DNA from: Polymyxa betae
Taxonomy: Eukaryota > Endomyxa > Phytomyxea > Plasmodiophorida > Plasmodiophoridae
DNA length: 64,000 nucleotides
Assembly (NCBI GenBank): GCA_003693705.1
Contig: RBZT01000480.1
Coordinates: forward strand, 1-64,000
Reading direction: 5' to 3'
This document shows, one piece after another, positions 1-10,430 of the stretch. The number at the start of each line of letters is the position of its first letter. Position 1 is the stretch's first letter. The position numbers and the translations under genes are program-made. The notes below the pieces were generated by a model. It saw nothing but the letters and a program-made list of their open reading frames with translations, was not told where the DNA came from and searched no databases.

Positions 1-212
1 TCATTGTAGGTCCCCGATCCTTGCTCCATCTCCATTGCAATGTCATCAATATTGTTGAACGAATTGCATGTACGCCCCGGACCATTGGACTCTGATGACA
101 ATACAGGGGATCCTGAGAGGAAATAAAAGAAGAAAAAATGCTGAAACAATGCAGAGGACCTGATTCCTGTATTGTGCGATCTGGTTGCTCGCTCAGATAA
201 CGATTCACCGAT

Positions 213-461
213 TTAAAATGCTATATACTCCGCAGGAACACTTAATGTGCTGTATGTCGTCATTGCAGTGTGTCGCGGAGCATCACAGATACCGCGGATA
301 CAGTGAAGATAATTTTCCAAACGAGCTTCAGCGTCCTTCCGGAGTTTGTAAACAAAATCTTTAAGGTTTGGACAGGGCGGAGGAAACAGCTGATTCAGTC
401 TCCCATTGTAACTTTCTAATGGGTTATTAGTCCGGTTCGCCAGCTCTTGATTGTTTTCCAA
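213..461 (-). pseudogene. MULE-type transposase C-terminal remnant
   Basis: An open frame of 82 codons contains the phrase NRTNNPLESYN followed by LNQLFPPPCPNLKDFV. This pattern (TNNxLExxNxxLNxxFPxPxPNLxxFV) is what I associate with the C-terminal end of MULE-type transposases that carry out cut-and-paste transposition. No DDE catalytic core or zinc finger is visible upstream within the window, so this is at most a tail fragment. It lies next to a hAT element, in a transposon-rich end of the window. Assignment rests on motif recall only. Confidence 0.45.
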
Positions 462-839
462 AACACGGTTGATGTTCCAGACATTTGGCTTGAACTTGTT
501 TAACCATGTTGATCTGAAATATTTCCAAAACTGATCTAATTTGGCTTATGATTCCTTTACAGGTTGTTTTACGGGAATAGCTGCAGAGAGTTGTAAAAGT
601 TATAAAACTGGTTAAACTTTGTGGTGTTGCTGAATTCCAATTTGAAAATAGATAGGTATGCTTTTGGAATAGTAATTTGATTATAGAATATTTTTTTTTT
701 GTTAATTTCATTTCACCACTTTACTGTGACATCTCCTTTAGTAGATTTTCTCTTTCTAAGACTACTCATTCCCGCAACTTCAACATGTTTGGGGTGTGTT
801 TTGGGTGTAATTTAGGGTTTTTACTGTCATTCTCGACAT
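462..839. other. No gene seen
   Basis: AT-rich stretch between the MULE tail and the hAT element. I see no convincing coding frame or RNA gene. It includes a single TTTAGGG-like word near 811. Confidence 0.5.
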
Positions 840-1313
840 TTAAAAGAACCCCGTAAATTCAGTGGGTCGCGTTTCAGCCCATATATAATAGGGCTCCGAC
901 CCGGTATTAACGGGTCTGGTACCACCTGACTCTATCCGGTACCCGTCCATACAAAATCCTAAAAAGGCTGCAAACAAACAAAAAAATGATGAGACTTTAT
1001 TTTTCAGATAGTACTTACCAAACATCAAAGAAGAGAAGGTTTCTGGATTCAAAGAATGTCGCCGAAGCCCAATCACGTCACGGCCGCAATTGAATATTCG
1101 CTCGACAGCGACTGAAGAGCCCGGAATCGACAAAATGTCTTTTGCCACAGCGCTGAGATTAGGAAACTGTTGGGCGTGCGCTTTCCAGTAATCTAACGGA
1201 TCAACTGCAGGATCCTCACATGAGTCACATCGTAAATCGAAGTCCTTATCCACGCGCAGAAACAAAGTCCGCGCCTCACAAACTACCCGACGGGTAATCG
1301 GGTCGCCAGCCAC
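840..1313 (-). pseudogene. hAT transposase dimerisation-domain fragment
   Basis: The frame contains DPLDYWKAHAQQFPNL, then LSIPGSSVAVERIFNCGRD and SSLMFGKYYLK. This is the hAT C-terminal dimerisation region: the WWxxN/YW-type entry, the P(A/G)SSxxxERxFS box, and the closing helix. The BED zinc finger and catalytic DDE residues are absent, so the fragment cannot transpose alone. The open frame begins within the right part of the 501-bp element and runs out through its left end into flanking DNA, where it picks up unrelated residues before the stop. The domain call is strong; gene status is that of a relic. Confidence 0.75.
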
Positions 1314-1389
1314 TCCCTATCCGGTACCCGACCCGACCAGTATCCGACCCGGTCTTTCAAGATATTACCCGAACCCGATCGGAGCCCAA
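889..1389. mobile_element. 501-bp hAT-superfamily element with terminal inverted repeats
   Basis: The left end reads TAGGGCTCCGA and the right end TCGGAGCCCAA, an 11-bp terminal inverted repeat with one mismatch. The flanks carry a perfect 8-bp direct repeat ATATATAA at 881-888 and 1390-1397, which is the target-site duplication length of hAT transposons. Both subterminal regions are rich in CCGACCC/GGGTCGG words, as expected for transposase-binding subterminal repeats. The interior keeps only the C-terminal part of a hAT transposase on the minus strand, so it is an internally deleted, non-autonomous copy. The intact duplication suggests a fairly recent insertion. Confidence 0.85.
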
Positions 1390-1446
1390 ATATATAATAC
1401 CAACATTGGGTCGTCAGCTGCCCTGGTCGATGCATCGGCCGAGAAC

Positions 1447-2216
1447 GTGGCCGGGCGCGCTCTGGCGCCTCCGATTGCAGCGAATACTGCCCTGGACGAC
1501 GCGAATGTCGTCGCGACGATGGCGGAAACCCGCGCACGAAAGCGGGTCCGCTCCGCCAATCCAGCGGCTGTGAAGGACGCCGAGATCACGGCTTCCGTGG
1601 TCCGGCAGCACGCCGTCATCAGCGAGCACGCTGCCGCTGCGTGGGGAGCTCCGCCATGGTTCGGACCTGCGGTTGCTGCTGCGATTGCCCCTGCAGTTGC
1701 TGCCGCGGTTGCTGCTGAGATATCCCCTGCCGTTGCTGCCGCGGTTGCTGCTGAGCTTCCCCCTGCCGTTGCTGCCGCGGTTGCTGCTGAGATTCCCCCT
1801 GCAGTTGCTGCCGCGGTTGCTGCTGCGATTGCCCCTGCAGTTGTTGCTGCGGTTGCCCGATGTCAGTAATAAGGTTTTTGGTTGACGGTTACTGACGTTT
1901 CGCTGTCAAAGGGAGTCGCGTTGTAACGCGAGAACCAGCAATGCTTTTATAAGGTTTGATCATTACCCTATTGAGCCGCTCGTGGACAACAACGGCCGCG
2001 TTCCTGCTGGGTTTCCAACAACAGCCACGGCCTTGAAACGGCTAAGAGGAATGATGCTGTATTCCTCTGTCAATATTTAATCTTACAATTGTCACAGGAC
2101 CTCAGCTTAATGCTTTGTTGCGGGCCTACTGTCTGCCTCTCAATGGTACGGTTGGCGATCGCAAGAAACGCCTTGCCTTTTTTTCGGCCTTCACAGCCGG
2201 TTTCATTAATAAATAA
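1447..2216 (+). CDS. Alanine-repeat protein with C-terminal SAP-like motif, possibly decayed
   Basis: Three exons close into 224 codons: 1447-1865, 1912-2048 and 2098-2216. The first exon has a basic N-terminus, then about 60 residues of Ala/Val/Pro repeats encoded by 36-bp tandem units. Exon 2 gives an ARTSNAF...PLVDNNGRVPAGFPTT stretch. Exon 3 gives QLNALLRAYCLPLNGTVGDR, which resembles a SAP-type DNA-binding helix-extended-loop-helix. Intron 1 is a normal 46-bp GT-AG intron. Intron 2 (2049-2097) has the right size and phase but begins GA instead of GT, which suggests a mutated donor and loss of function. An alternative is a 35-bp GT-AG intron ending at 2102. Function is unknown. It sits between a hAT and a copia element, so it could be a transposon passenger or a domesticated gene. 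Confidence 0.55.
1681..1857 (+). repeat. 36-bp tandem repeat, about 4.9 copies
   Basis: Units start at 1681, 1717, 1753, 1789 and 1825 (the last partial). Each encodes a 12-residue module of the form (E/A)I(P/A)PAVAAAVAA. Units differ at a few positions, so the array is not freshly expanded. Confidence 0.85.
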
Positions 2217-2288
2217 ACACGGAGTTTAAGTTCAGTTGTTGCGTTATTATTATGATTCGTATCTATTCCTCTAGTAAACGAAGATGTT

Positions 2289-2503
2289 TGATGAAGTAGT
2301 CGAGACTACGAAAACGGTGTGAACGCAGATGGAATGAAAACAGAGTGACTGTATTATATCGTGTACACCCGGGCCAGTACGCCCGGGCGACAGTAAAGAT
2401 GAGCAGGAAATTAGCGCGAGTGCGCCGTGGCGGAAGAGGACTGGACAGCATTGAGGTCGCCGGGAAGGTGAGAGCCGGCCTCCGACTCATCTCGCCCTCG
2501 ACA
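2289..2503 (-). repeat. copia 3' LTR
   Basis: 215 bp, aligned without gaps to the other LTR with six differences (about 2.8%). It contains the short palindrome CCCGGGCCAGTACGCCCGGG. The minus-strand polypurine tract lies directly outside it at 2504-2513. Confidence 0.93.
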
Positions 2504-5500
2504 CTCTCCCTCGATCGAAATGTTGTCTTGTGGATCTTGCGTTTCGCTCATATATGGGGAAATTTTGCGGGCAAAATCGATTGGTCCTAACGGCTTTGTA
2601 AAAGGATCTGCGAGCATGTCTGCGGAAGAACAGGGCTGCGCCTTGATGATGCCATCACTAGTCAGGTCGCGGAGAAATTGAATTCGAACTGCGAAATGTT
2701 TAGTGCGGACAGGTGTGCGCTGTCCGTTGACCAGTTTCAGGCACCCTTGGTTATCTTCGGAAATAGAAACAGTAAAATCTTTGGAAATCAATTGCATGTC
2801 TTGGAAAATATATTTGAGACAGATCGCCTCCTTAGCAGCGGATGTCAAAGCGATGAGTTCAGCTTCAGTGGTTGAAGTTGCTGTTACTTGTTGTCTTTTT
2901 GAGGACCAGCTAATGGGACCGTTAACCAGAAAATAAATCCGGATGTAGAACGAGCGTCATGTGCAGTGCCGCCATAGTCCGCATCAGCATATCCGTGAAG
3001 TTCATACTCTGTGTCCTTTTTGAAAACAATTCCGACCTTTGTAGAACCTTTCAAATATCTAAAAATACGTTTAAATGCCAAAATGTGACCTTCGGACGGA
3101 GTTTGAGCAAATCTTGCTGCATAGTGTACCGCTTGTGCGATATCCGGACGCGTGCTGTTAGCAATGTAGAGAAGACTGCCGACAGCTTCACGGTACGGAA
3201 AATTGTCCGGAGCAGGGTTAGAAAGTCCGTCTTGTTGAGATTTGGTAGATGGGGTTTTAACTGCGTTACAGTCGACATATTGAATTTGTCGAGTAACTGG
3301 AGGATGTAGTGCTCTTGTGAAACAATAACGTCTCCATTTGGTTGGGAGAGAATTTTCCAACCTAAAAGATGCCGAACGTCACCGAGGATCTTGGTCTTCA
3401 GATTCTTCGACAGCTCGTCCTCGAACATGTTGACTGCATGAGATGATGCAGAAACAATAATAATATCGTCGACGTATGTTGCGACAATTAGTTGCCCTTT
3501 TGGTATCGCCTTTCTGAAAAGACATTTATCAGAGCAGGAAACTGTGAAATCTTGCGAGAGTAGAATTTTACAAAGATGCCTGTACCAGGCTAATCCCGCC
3601 TGTTTAAGTCCGTAGATGGCCTTGTTCAATTTACAGACGAGCTGGTGTCCATCAGGATCTTGTGATATAAATCCGTGTGGCTGCGTGATAAAGATCTCAG
3701 TGTCCAAGTCCGCGTTTAGATAAGCGGTGTCAAAGTCTACATGATGAACGATGTAGCCCGCCGCCTTCAGACTGAGTAAAGTCCGGATAGTAGTTAATGA
3801 AGCAACGGGAGAAAATGTTTCGTCGTAATCAACACCATAACGTTGGGAGAATCCTTGAGCGACTAGTCGAGCTTTGTAGCGTTGGATATTGCCGTCCTCA
3901 TTTGTCTTAACTTTGAAAACCCACTTTGACTTAATTGCGGTACGGCCTTCCGGAAGTTTACATAAAGTCCACGTACCGTTACGTTGTAGAAAATCGAATT
4001 CTTCTTGCATAGCCTTCTGCCAATTTTGGTTCTCAGTAGATTCCATCGCGTCCTTGTATGTGGATGGTTCGATCGCCAGTTGTGCGCGTTGAAACGTCCG
4101 GCTCGCTTGTTCAGTAGCAAAATCAGCGGGCTTGGATCGCACACGTGAGAGTTAGCGTAGTTTTGCGGACTCCGTAAGGTCCGTGAATGACCGACGTCGA
4201 GTCGATCGTTTCGAAGTTATTCTTGATTCAGTCCGTGTCCTGGATGCAGATGTTTCGGTATGATCATCTGTGACAGGTTCTGAAGGTTCACATGGTTGCG
4301 ATGGACAAACCTCCGAAGGTTCGTCATGTCCGGAGTTCCGCGGAGTTTCGACGGTGTCGTGCTGGTCCTCCAACTCGGGTCCGTGATCGGTATCTGACTC
4401 CGGTGCGGGGTTTTCGGACGGAAAAGTTGGCGCGGCCTCTCCCTGTGTCTCCGGGATCTCGTGAACAATGGTCGTCTGATAGGGCAGATGATGTTCGTCG
4501 AAGCTGACGTCACGACTCACGAATGTCCTCGAACTAGAATCATCTTGTAGTACATATCCCTTTTGGTTCTGTGCATAACCTAAGAAAATACATGATTGTG
4601 CCTTGGGGTCGAGCTTCTGACGATTCTGACTGGGGACATGAGCGTAGGCTCGGCAGCCGAATATTCGCATGTGGCTCACGTCCGGAATCTGACCTGACCA
4701 TAACTCGAGAGGAGATCGCCGCTGATTCGCACTTGTGATGATGCGGCTCGAAATATGGGCAGCGGTCGCCATAGCAAATTGCCAGTACCTTGTGGGAAGT
4801 CCGGCGTGTAACAGTAGAGTGCGAGCTCGTTCGACCAAAGTGCGATTCATCCGCTCTGCGACGCCATTTTGTTCTGGGGTATAGGGTACCGTCGTCTGGA
4901 GCCGAATGCCTTTCGCCCGTAATTCCGCCTGCAGGTAGTTTGAAACGAATTCGCCTCCATTATCGGCCTGTAAAATGTTAACTCGATTGTTGGTGACATT
5001 TTCGTAATTCCTGATGCAGTCTAAGATCAAATCCGCCGCCTCGGACTTGTACGTCATAAAGTACACAGTGACAAAGCGGCTATATTCGTCCACGATGGGC
5101 ATCGCGTAGCGAGATCCTTGAATGCTTGCCGTCTGCATCGGACCACATAGATCTACATGTAAGACTCTCCCTGGTTTCGTACTGCGCCGTTCCGGATCGC
5201 GGGGATTAAACGGAAGTCGTGTAGCCTTACCCATTTCACAAGCGGGACATTTGCGTTGCGAAGAGGCCGCGCCGGTTAGCGTGATACCTGTTGATGACTC
5301 TTAGTTGACCATCTCAGAGAGAACACGTTCAGGTGTATGTGCGTGTCGAGCGTGCCATACGGAAGAAGATGCGGCGGCTAGATAATTGTGAGCGGCCCCG
5401 GAGTTTATAACATAAAGTCCGTCCTTCAGTGAACCAGTCGCGACAATATGTCCGCCTTTGTAGTTGACAGCCCGTGATGTCGAAAACTGCGCGGTCGATG

Positions 5501-6801
5501 TCGCCATCTTGGCAGGCTCGTCCGATAGAGAGCAGGTTCTGATGCGCATCGGGAACGCAAAGCACTTTGGAAAGTGCAAATCCGATGTTGGCCGGACCTT
5601 ATCCGGTGATGGGAATCGAATCGCCATTCGCCATGGTGATGTGTTCGCCGGAAATGCCGTGAACGGGATGGATGGACGGACTGATTGAGGAGGTTGCGCC
5701 GGTGTCCACAATCCAAGATCCTTTAACGCGCGGAGCGTGTTGAGAAACAGAAAAGGCGTAGTTGGTAGAATGGGTGGACTTTCCGGCGCCTTTTGTATCG
5801 TTCGCGGGCTTCTCTGAAGAATCCGAAGTCGATTTGCATCGCTTTTCGATGTGCCCTTTTTCATTGCAGGTCCTACAAACATGATCTAGTGCCCGACACT
5901 CAGACATCTTGTGACCCTTAATGCCGCAATGTTTGCATTGTTCTTTGGACTTCTTTTTTTGCGTTGCGACATTCGCTGACTGCGGCTCGACAGGCCGTGG
6001 ATTGTTTTTCGCGTAGCAGATCAAAGTTTGTTCGAGTACGTCATATGTCTTGCGATCATCAGGTCCGTACAATAAGGTGTCCCGAAGAGCGTTCATCTTC
6101 GACGGCAGTTTCTGAATTACAGTTAGGAAGAGCTTAGAGTCGGATACTGGGGCTCCGGAGTTCGTGAGAGTCCGTCGTATGAGTCGGACATTGTCAAGAA
6201 ACTCCATAATGTCGGCCTTGTCGGATAAGGATATCCGTTTGAGTTGGGACTCGGCTGCGATAATGTCCGCAGCGGCCTTGCCTTCAAATCGGCGCTCAAG
6301 ACGATTCCATATAGATGGGAGGTCTTCGCAGTCAATAGTGTGTGTCTTAAAATCTTCGGACATCGACATGATAATAAGGTGGAGCGCCATCTGATGACGG
6401 CGCTCCCTATCATCGATTTCGGCCTGGGATCCGGGTGGAACCGGGTGTGAGGCCTGTGTCCGGACGGAATTCAAGTACATCGTCGCGCGGATAAGTTCAC
6501 CTTCGGCAGCAGTGAACTCCGAGATGACTGTCGCGTCGTCCGGGGTGTCAGTATGAGCTCGATGGGCTGCGGCGTAACGTGATGTCGCGGAGTTGACCTG
6601 ACTTAGGGCTGTCTCCAAGTTGGGGGCGGTCGTTGGAACGACCGAGCTGCTTAGTCTTGGGCGGGGTTCAGAGCCCGTCATGATGCCGTACGCATTGAGA
6701 CGTTTGAGGCCCATCATGACTTCTCGTCGCCATATATGCCAGTTGCTGTCGTTGAGAGTACACGACGTGAGCTGGATGGCGGTCACTTTGCTTTCCTGCA
6801 T
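2411..6801 (-). pseudogene. copia gag-pol polyprotein, interrupted
   Basis: Gag starts at 6801 with a UBN2-like region (NDSNWHIWRREVMMGLKRL) and two CCHC zinc knuckles (CKHCGIKGHKMSEC and CRTCNEKGHIEKRC), followed by the protease motif WIVDTGATSSIS. The frame is then shifted between about 5600 and 5460. A GAG-pre-integrase block (WHARHAHTPERVL) precedes an in-frame TAA at 5301-5303. The integrase core follows (HVDLCGP, ADNGGEF, and ENG-type TPEQNGVAERMN), then another in-frame stop near 4152. Reverse transcriptase has the copia motif YVDDI. Further frameshifts at about 3300 and 2890 separate the RT end (YREAVGSLLYI...RPDI) and RNase H (STTEAE-like region, DNQG). At least two stops and several frameshifts make this a dead copy. 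Confidence 0.93.
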
Positions 6802-6838
6802 GGCTGATGCTCGTGTCGAAACGGGGAGCCGTCGCGTT

Positions 6839-6852
6839 CTGGGCCCATAACC
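6839..6852 (-). other. Primer-binding site matching the anticodon arm of initiator tRNA-Met
   Basis: The plus strand reads CTGGGCCCATAACC immediately next to the 5' LTR. This equals the anticodon stem-loop (CAU) of eukaryotic initiator tRNA-Met. The element would therefore be primed by the 5' half of the tRNA cut in the anticodon loop, as known for Drosophila copia, and not by the tRNA 3' end. Confidence 0.85.
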
Positions 6853-7067
6853 TGATGAAGTAGACGAGACTACGAAAACGGTGTGAACTCAGATGGAATG
6901 AAAACAGAGTGACTGTATTATATCGTGTACATCCGGGCCAGTGCGCCCGGGCGACAGTAAAGATGAGCAGGAAATTAGCGCGAGTGCGCCGTGGCGGAAG
7001 AGGACTGGACAGCATTGAGGTCGCCGGGAAGGTGAGACGCGGCCTCCGACTCATCTCGCCCTCGACA
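6853..7067 (-). repeat. copia 5' LTR
   Basis: 215 bp, same boundaries (TG...CA) as the 3' LTR. Differences from it are four scattered substitutions plus an adjacent GC/CG pair near 7037. Confidence 0.93.
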
Positions 7068-7839
7068 ATGTCTTGAAGTTGATGAAATTCATATAATGGC
7101 TTGATTTTACTATTAATAATAAAATTTGATGACAGACAACTATGACACAGCAGAGTAATATGATGAGACATCTTGATTAGGGGGTTAATAGGGAATTTAT
7201 TTTTGGTATGTTGTGGGATTTCATAACGTGATATTTAAAGACCGATATGGCATTGTTGTTTTGGGTTTTCAAATGACGGATATCGGGTTGTTGGTTTATT
7301 TTGGATGGGTGGATTTGTCATTTTTGTGTTTTTTTTGAAAATGGGATTTGGGATTTCCACAAAATTCATTTCAACAATGACAGCAAGAGGGCTACCTAAA
7401 CTCCAAAATAGAGACAAATTTCGTGGGCCAAAGCAAAATGCTACCAGAAATGCTCTCATAATAGATAATCGAGGCTCTTTAAAGCTCCGGTGATAGGGCG
7501 GTTTGCGAACAAAACAAATTTTCAATGTGTGAAATTCTGAAGAGCCCCGATTTCATGAATAGACTCTGGAATCTATTTGGGCAAGTTTCATGAATGTTCC
7601 AGCCATGGGTCATTGAATGACGCCGCCTGTTGACCAGAAACCTGCGAATTAGTCAAATACAGCAACAATCATCTGAAGTGTAACGGAGTACAGGGACCGT
7701 TCGTTACTCAGTAACAGCATGGGAGCTGTACACCATTCCCCGCAGCTGCAATATCTAAAATAATGTGAAATCACACTCCCGAAACGTAATGAGACGTAGC
7801 GTGTATTGTTTGTGTTACTGAGTAGCAAAAGCGACGGGA
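7068..7839. other. No gene seen
   Basis: AT-rich flank of the retrotransposon. Open frames on both strands look random in composition. No RNA gene is recognised. Confidence 0.5.
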
Positions 7840-9234
7840 TTATTTATTGCAATCTGAAGATTTGGGTTTGTCCATATTATTCAGCAAGTTACGTGTCATT
7901 CTACTCTTCGTGTACTTGAGCAGCTCGGCTTTATGATCCCGAATCAGAGAGGATAGATGTTCAGAGTCCAGAAAATATTTCAAAATATGATCTCGATCAT
8001 CGGCAATCAATACCGACAGATACTCAACAAATTCCTGTTGTTGTTGCCTCAGTTTCCGATAGAATTCCGGGCTGAGCAAGAAATCGCTGTACTTGATGAT
8101 TTGTTGTTGGAAAATGGCCTCACGATGTGAAAATATCAGATCAAGGGCGGTATCACCTTGATCGATTGTCTCAAACATATTGAGGTCTTCATCTGTTAGT
8201 AACATTCGTGCGATATCAAGACGGTTCTGCTTGAGGGCCGCGTACAATAATGATTGATTTCGGTCATGCAGATTCGGGGGATTAATAAAGACGGATTTAT
8301 ACGGCAAGTTGAGAACAGCGTTGAAAAAGTGAATATCTCCATCACGGATCAAATCCGATAATTTCGTGATGAAAGAATGCGGCGATTGACAGATGATCTG
8401 TTCAATGAATGGAATCTGTAACAGGTGAATACCATGTTGTATGGTGGTACGTCCTATACCAGCCCATGGCTCTATCTGATTAAATACAGAATCGAATGAT
8501 GGAATAATCAGTAACGGAAAGATATCAGGAAATGCGGAAGCTGGAACAGGGACACGATCCAGATACTTCCACAGCTCGAATCGGACTCCGACATGCCAGA
8601 GAGCCTGTACGACCCGATGATCGGCAACTTCCTTCGGATAGTTGGCCATTAGAAACCCGGCGATTGCATCCGTACGGGATGGATACAGCAGCTTGAACGG
8701 ATCGGGTAACGTGCGACGGACTTTCCGGATGAGATCGTTGGTGTGATACGGACTTGACAAACCCAGCTGACTACATATGGCATCCAGGATACTGTCAGTG
8801 ATCAAGTCCTTGACCTTATCATCCAGCAAGGGCAGTACGGCGACCAATTCGTCGGCGCGATCCTCAAACTCCGGGTCCAGCATGACGGTCAGAGTCAGAT
8901 CCGGGAACACAGCACAGAGCGTCTTCAAGGCGGTGAATTTCTGGTCCAGCGACAGAGAGCGGGCCCATGTCAGACGGTGGTACACGCCCATGGCCGACTG
9001 CGGCGTGACCACAGAGGCCACCGCACGCCGTACGGACTCATTATGCGCACATTGAGCTGCAATATGATCGATTTGTACTGGGAGGTCGCAGTCCGAGACG
9101 GGACCTTTAGACAGATCGAGCAGATCCTGACCGATATCATCCCACGGATAGTCAAGCAGGGCCTCGTTGTCATTGGTGGCGGCGGCAGTGACGGCGGCCA
9201 GTACGCCCGCCATGCATATGATGATAGGTAACAT
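7840..9234 (-). CDS. Orphan secreted protein with ankyrin-like C-terminal repeats
   Basis: An intronless frame of 464 codons from the ATG at 9234. I chose this start over the upstream open extension because the extension runs through a poly-C tract containing two Ns, and because the new N-terminus (MLPIIICMAGVLAAVTAA) is a good signal peptide with cleavage expected near ATAA. The mature part is acidic and helical. Residues around 335-385 (QSLLYAALKQNRLDIARMLL, then GDTALDLI) look like two degenerate ankyrin repeats. The C-terminus is basic and lysine-rich. The 5' half of the gene is clearly more GC-rich than the 3' half. A GTAACATTA word overlaps the start. No family is recognised; a secreted effector or surface protein is possible but not shown. 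Confidence 0.7.
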   Translation of the reverse strand: MLPIIICMAGVLAAVTAAATNDNEALLDYPWDDIGQDLLDLSKGPVSDCDLPVQIDHIAAQCAHNESVRRAVASVVTPQSAMGVYHRLTWARSLSLDQKFTALKTLCAVFPDLTLTVMLDPEFEDRADELVAVLPLLDDKVKDLITDSILDAICSQLGLSSPYHTNDLIRKVRRTLPDPFKLLYPSRTDAIAGFLMANYPKEVADHRVVQALWHVGVRFELWKYLDRVPVPASAFPDIFPLLIIPSFDSVFNQIEPWAGIGRTTIQHGIHLLQIPFIEQIICQSPHSFITKLSDLIRDGDIHFFNAVLNLPYKSVFINPPNLHDRNQSLLYAALKQNRLDIARMLLTDEDLNMFETIDQGDTALDLIFSHREAIFQQQIIKYSDFLLSPEFYRKLRQQQQEFVEYLSVLIADDRDHILKYFLDSEHLSSLIRDHKAELLKYTKSRMTRNLLNNMDKPKSSDCNK

Positions 9235-9314
9235 TAGGAGTATCGTTAGATCAATGAGAGAGACAATTGGTGGAGGGTGGTGGTGGAGACCTGAGCTCCG
9301 TTCTAAGACGATTA

Positions 9315-9335
9315 CCCCCCCCCCCNNCCCCCCCC
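9315..9335. other. Poly-C tract with two undetermined bases
   Basis: A run of C from 9315 to 9335 is interrupted by NN at 9326-9327. This marks an unresolved homopolymer length just upstream of the 7.8-9.2 kb gene. Confidence 0.9.
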
Positions 9336-9479
9336 ATCTCCCTCCGATTGATTCCATTGATCAATCCCATGGGCGAAAGTCCGTACGCAATTTCGACTCT
9401 CAATGACAATCGCCGCCTCCGCTCCAGAAATTCGTTCGATCCCGACTGGAGGAGTGGTCCCGGTTTCGTTACGAACCTG

Positions 9480-10430
9480 ATGGCATGGCTCCGACTTGTA
9501 CTGTCAGTCTTATGTTTCACTGGTATGTATCGTGACATAATCCGCACTGCAACCCACCTCGTCCGTCTCCGTAGCTGCCGTCATCGCCACTCATGACGAG
9601 GACGACGTACTGGACCTGCCGCACTGGATCTTGGATTCGGAGCTGGAGCCTCTCTGTGGGCCAGTTCGTACCGATGAAGGCGAATTTTATGGTAAACTGT
9701 AACGTGTGCGCTTTCTCTGTCCGCAGTTCCAACACGCTCTCTCTGATGTTACAGACGTTGAATTGGGCGGTTCATTGGGCTGTAACATTACTCAGTCTGA
9801 TATGCCAAGCCCCTCTGTTGTTATTCGACGATCAAATTGGCTTTCTGCTGACGGTAAATGTTGCCATTTCACAAACATTTTTCTCTTTCTCTCATTTTTC
9901 TCCTTTTTTAACAACTTTTTGAGTTGCCATCTTGTTCCCATTTTCAAATTAAAGACTGTTTATTGATGGCGTTACAGTGCCGCGGACTTCACCCCGACCC
10001 CGATCTCTACGCCGTTCATTGCCTATTGTAATGATGAACGTCATCCTATCCGTGGTATCATCAGCTCTGGTTCTATCGGGCTCCGTTATCATCACCGAAC
10101 ACGAATGCGTCCAGTCCAGATCCAGGTTGGTGGCCAGTAGTTGGCCACTCATATCATGTAACATTATACAGATGGTGGGATGTGATCGGGTCGGTAGCTG
10201 CACTGATGATCCTGGTCGATGTGTGTACGACTATGCGGAGATCTGGGTCCCTGATCTCTGTAACATTACTTGAGAGAGTTATGATCATGATGATGTTGGT
10301 GATGGTGATGATATCTATAAATGGGCTGCTCCCATTATCCTGCAATCTTCAGATTATGATCGTCTCTATCATTATATGTCTCGTCTATGTCATCATACCT
10401 CGATGGCGCTCCTCTATACATTCCAATTAA
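9480..10430 (+). CDS. Four-TM secretory-pathway protein, family member A
   Basis: Five exons (9480-9522, 9575-9691, 9755-9853, 9978-10125, 10172-10430) close exactly into 221 codons plus stop. Introns are 52, 63, 124 and 46 bp, all GT-AG. The product has a signal peptide (MAWLRLVLSVLCFTAV), an acidic ectodomain with a CNIT glycosylation site, then four hydrophobic segments at about 100-122, 138-152, 165-185 and 193-208, ending in a short basic tail. A phase-2 intron falls just before a Trp-Trp pair that opens the second TM, exactly as in the 15.9-kb gene, and total lengths are nearly equal (221 and 220), so I infer common descent. Introns 2, 3 and 4 contain GTAAC or GTTAC words near their 3' ends. 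No known family is recognised. Confidence 0.72.

Larger units (their letters stand above)
2289..7067 (-). mobile_element. Ty1/copia LTR retrotransposon, structurally complete but coding-defective
   Basis: Two 215-bp direct LTRs, each beginning TG and ending CA on the plus strand, bracket a minus-strand gag-pol region in the copia order gag, protease, integrase, reverse transcriptase, RNase H. Adjacent to the 5' LTR (6853-7067) is a primer-binding site for initiator tRNA-Met. Adjacent to the 3' LTR (2289-2503) is a purine tract, CGAGGGAGAG on the minus strand. Flanking 5-mers are ATGTT (2284-2288) and ATGTC (7068-7072), a target duplication with one difference. Gag-pol is interrupted by frameshifts and in-frame stops, so the copy is not autonomous. 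Confidence 0.95.

Noticed and set aside
1673-1885. Leucine-rich 70-codon frame
   Set aside because: Out-of-frame shadow of the alanine-coding 36-bp tandem repeat.
8777-9231. Plus-strand open frames over the 7.8-9.2 kb gene
   Set aside because: Antisense shadows of a long GC-rich coding region; no signal or domain.
9770-10275. 14-15 bp micro-introns at the words TGTAACATTACTCAG and TGTAACATTACTTGAG in the 9.5-kb gene
   Set aside because: They look like acceptor ends, but the frame closes perfectly to 221 codons without them, and introns this short are not expected.
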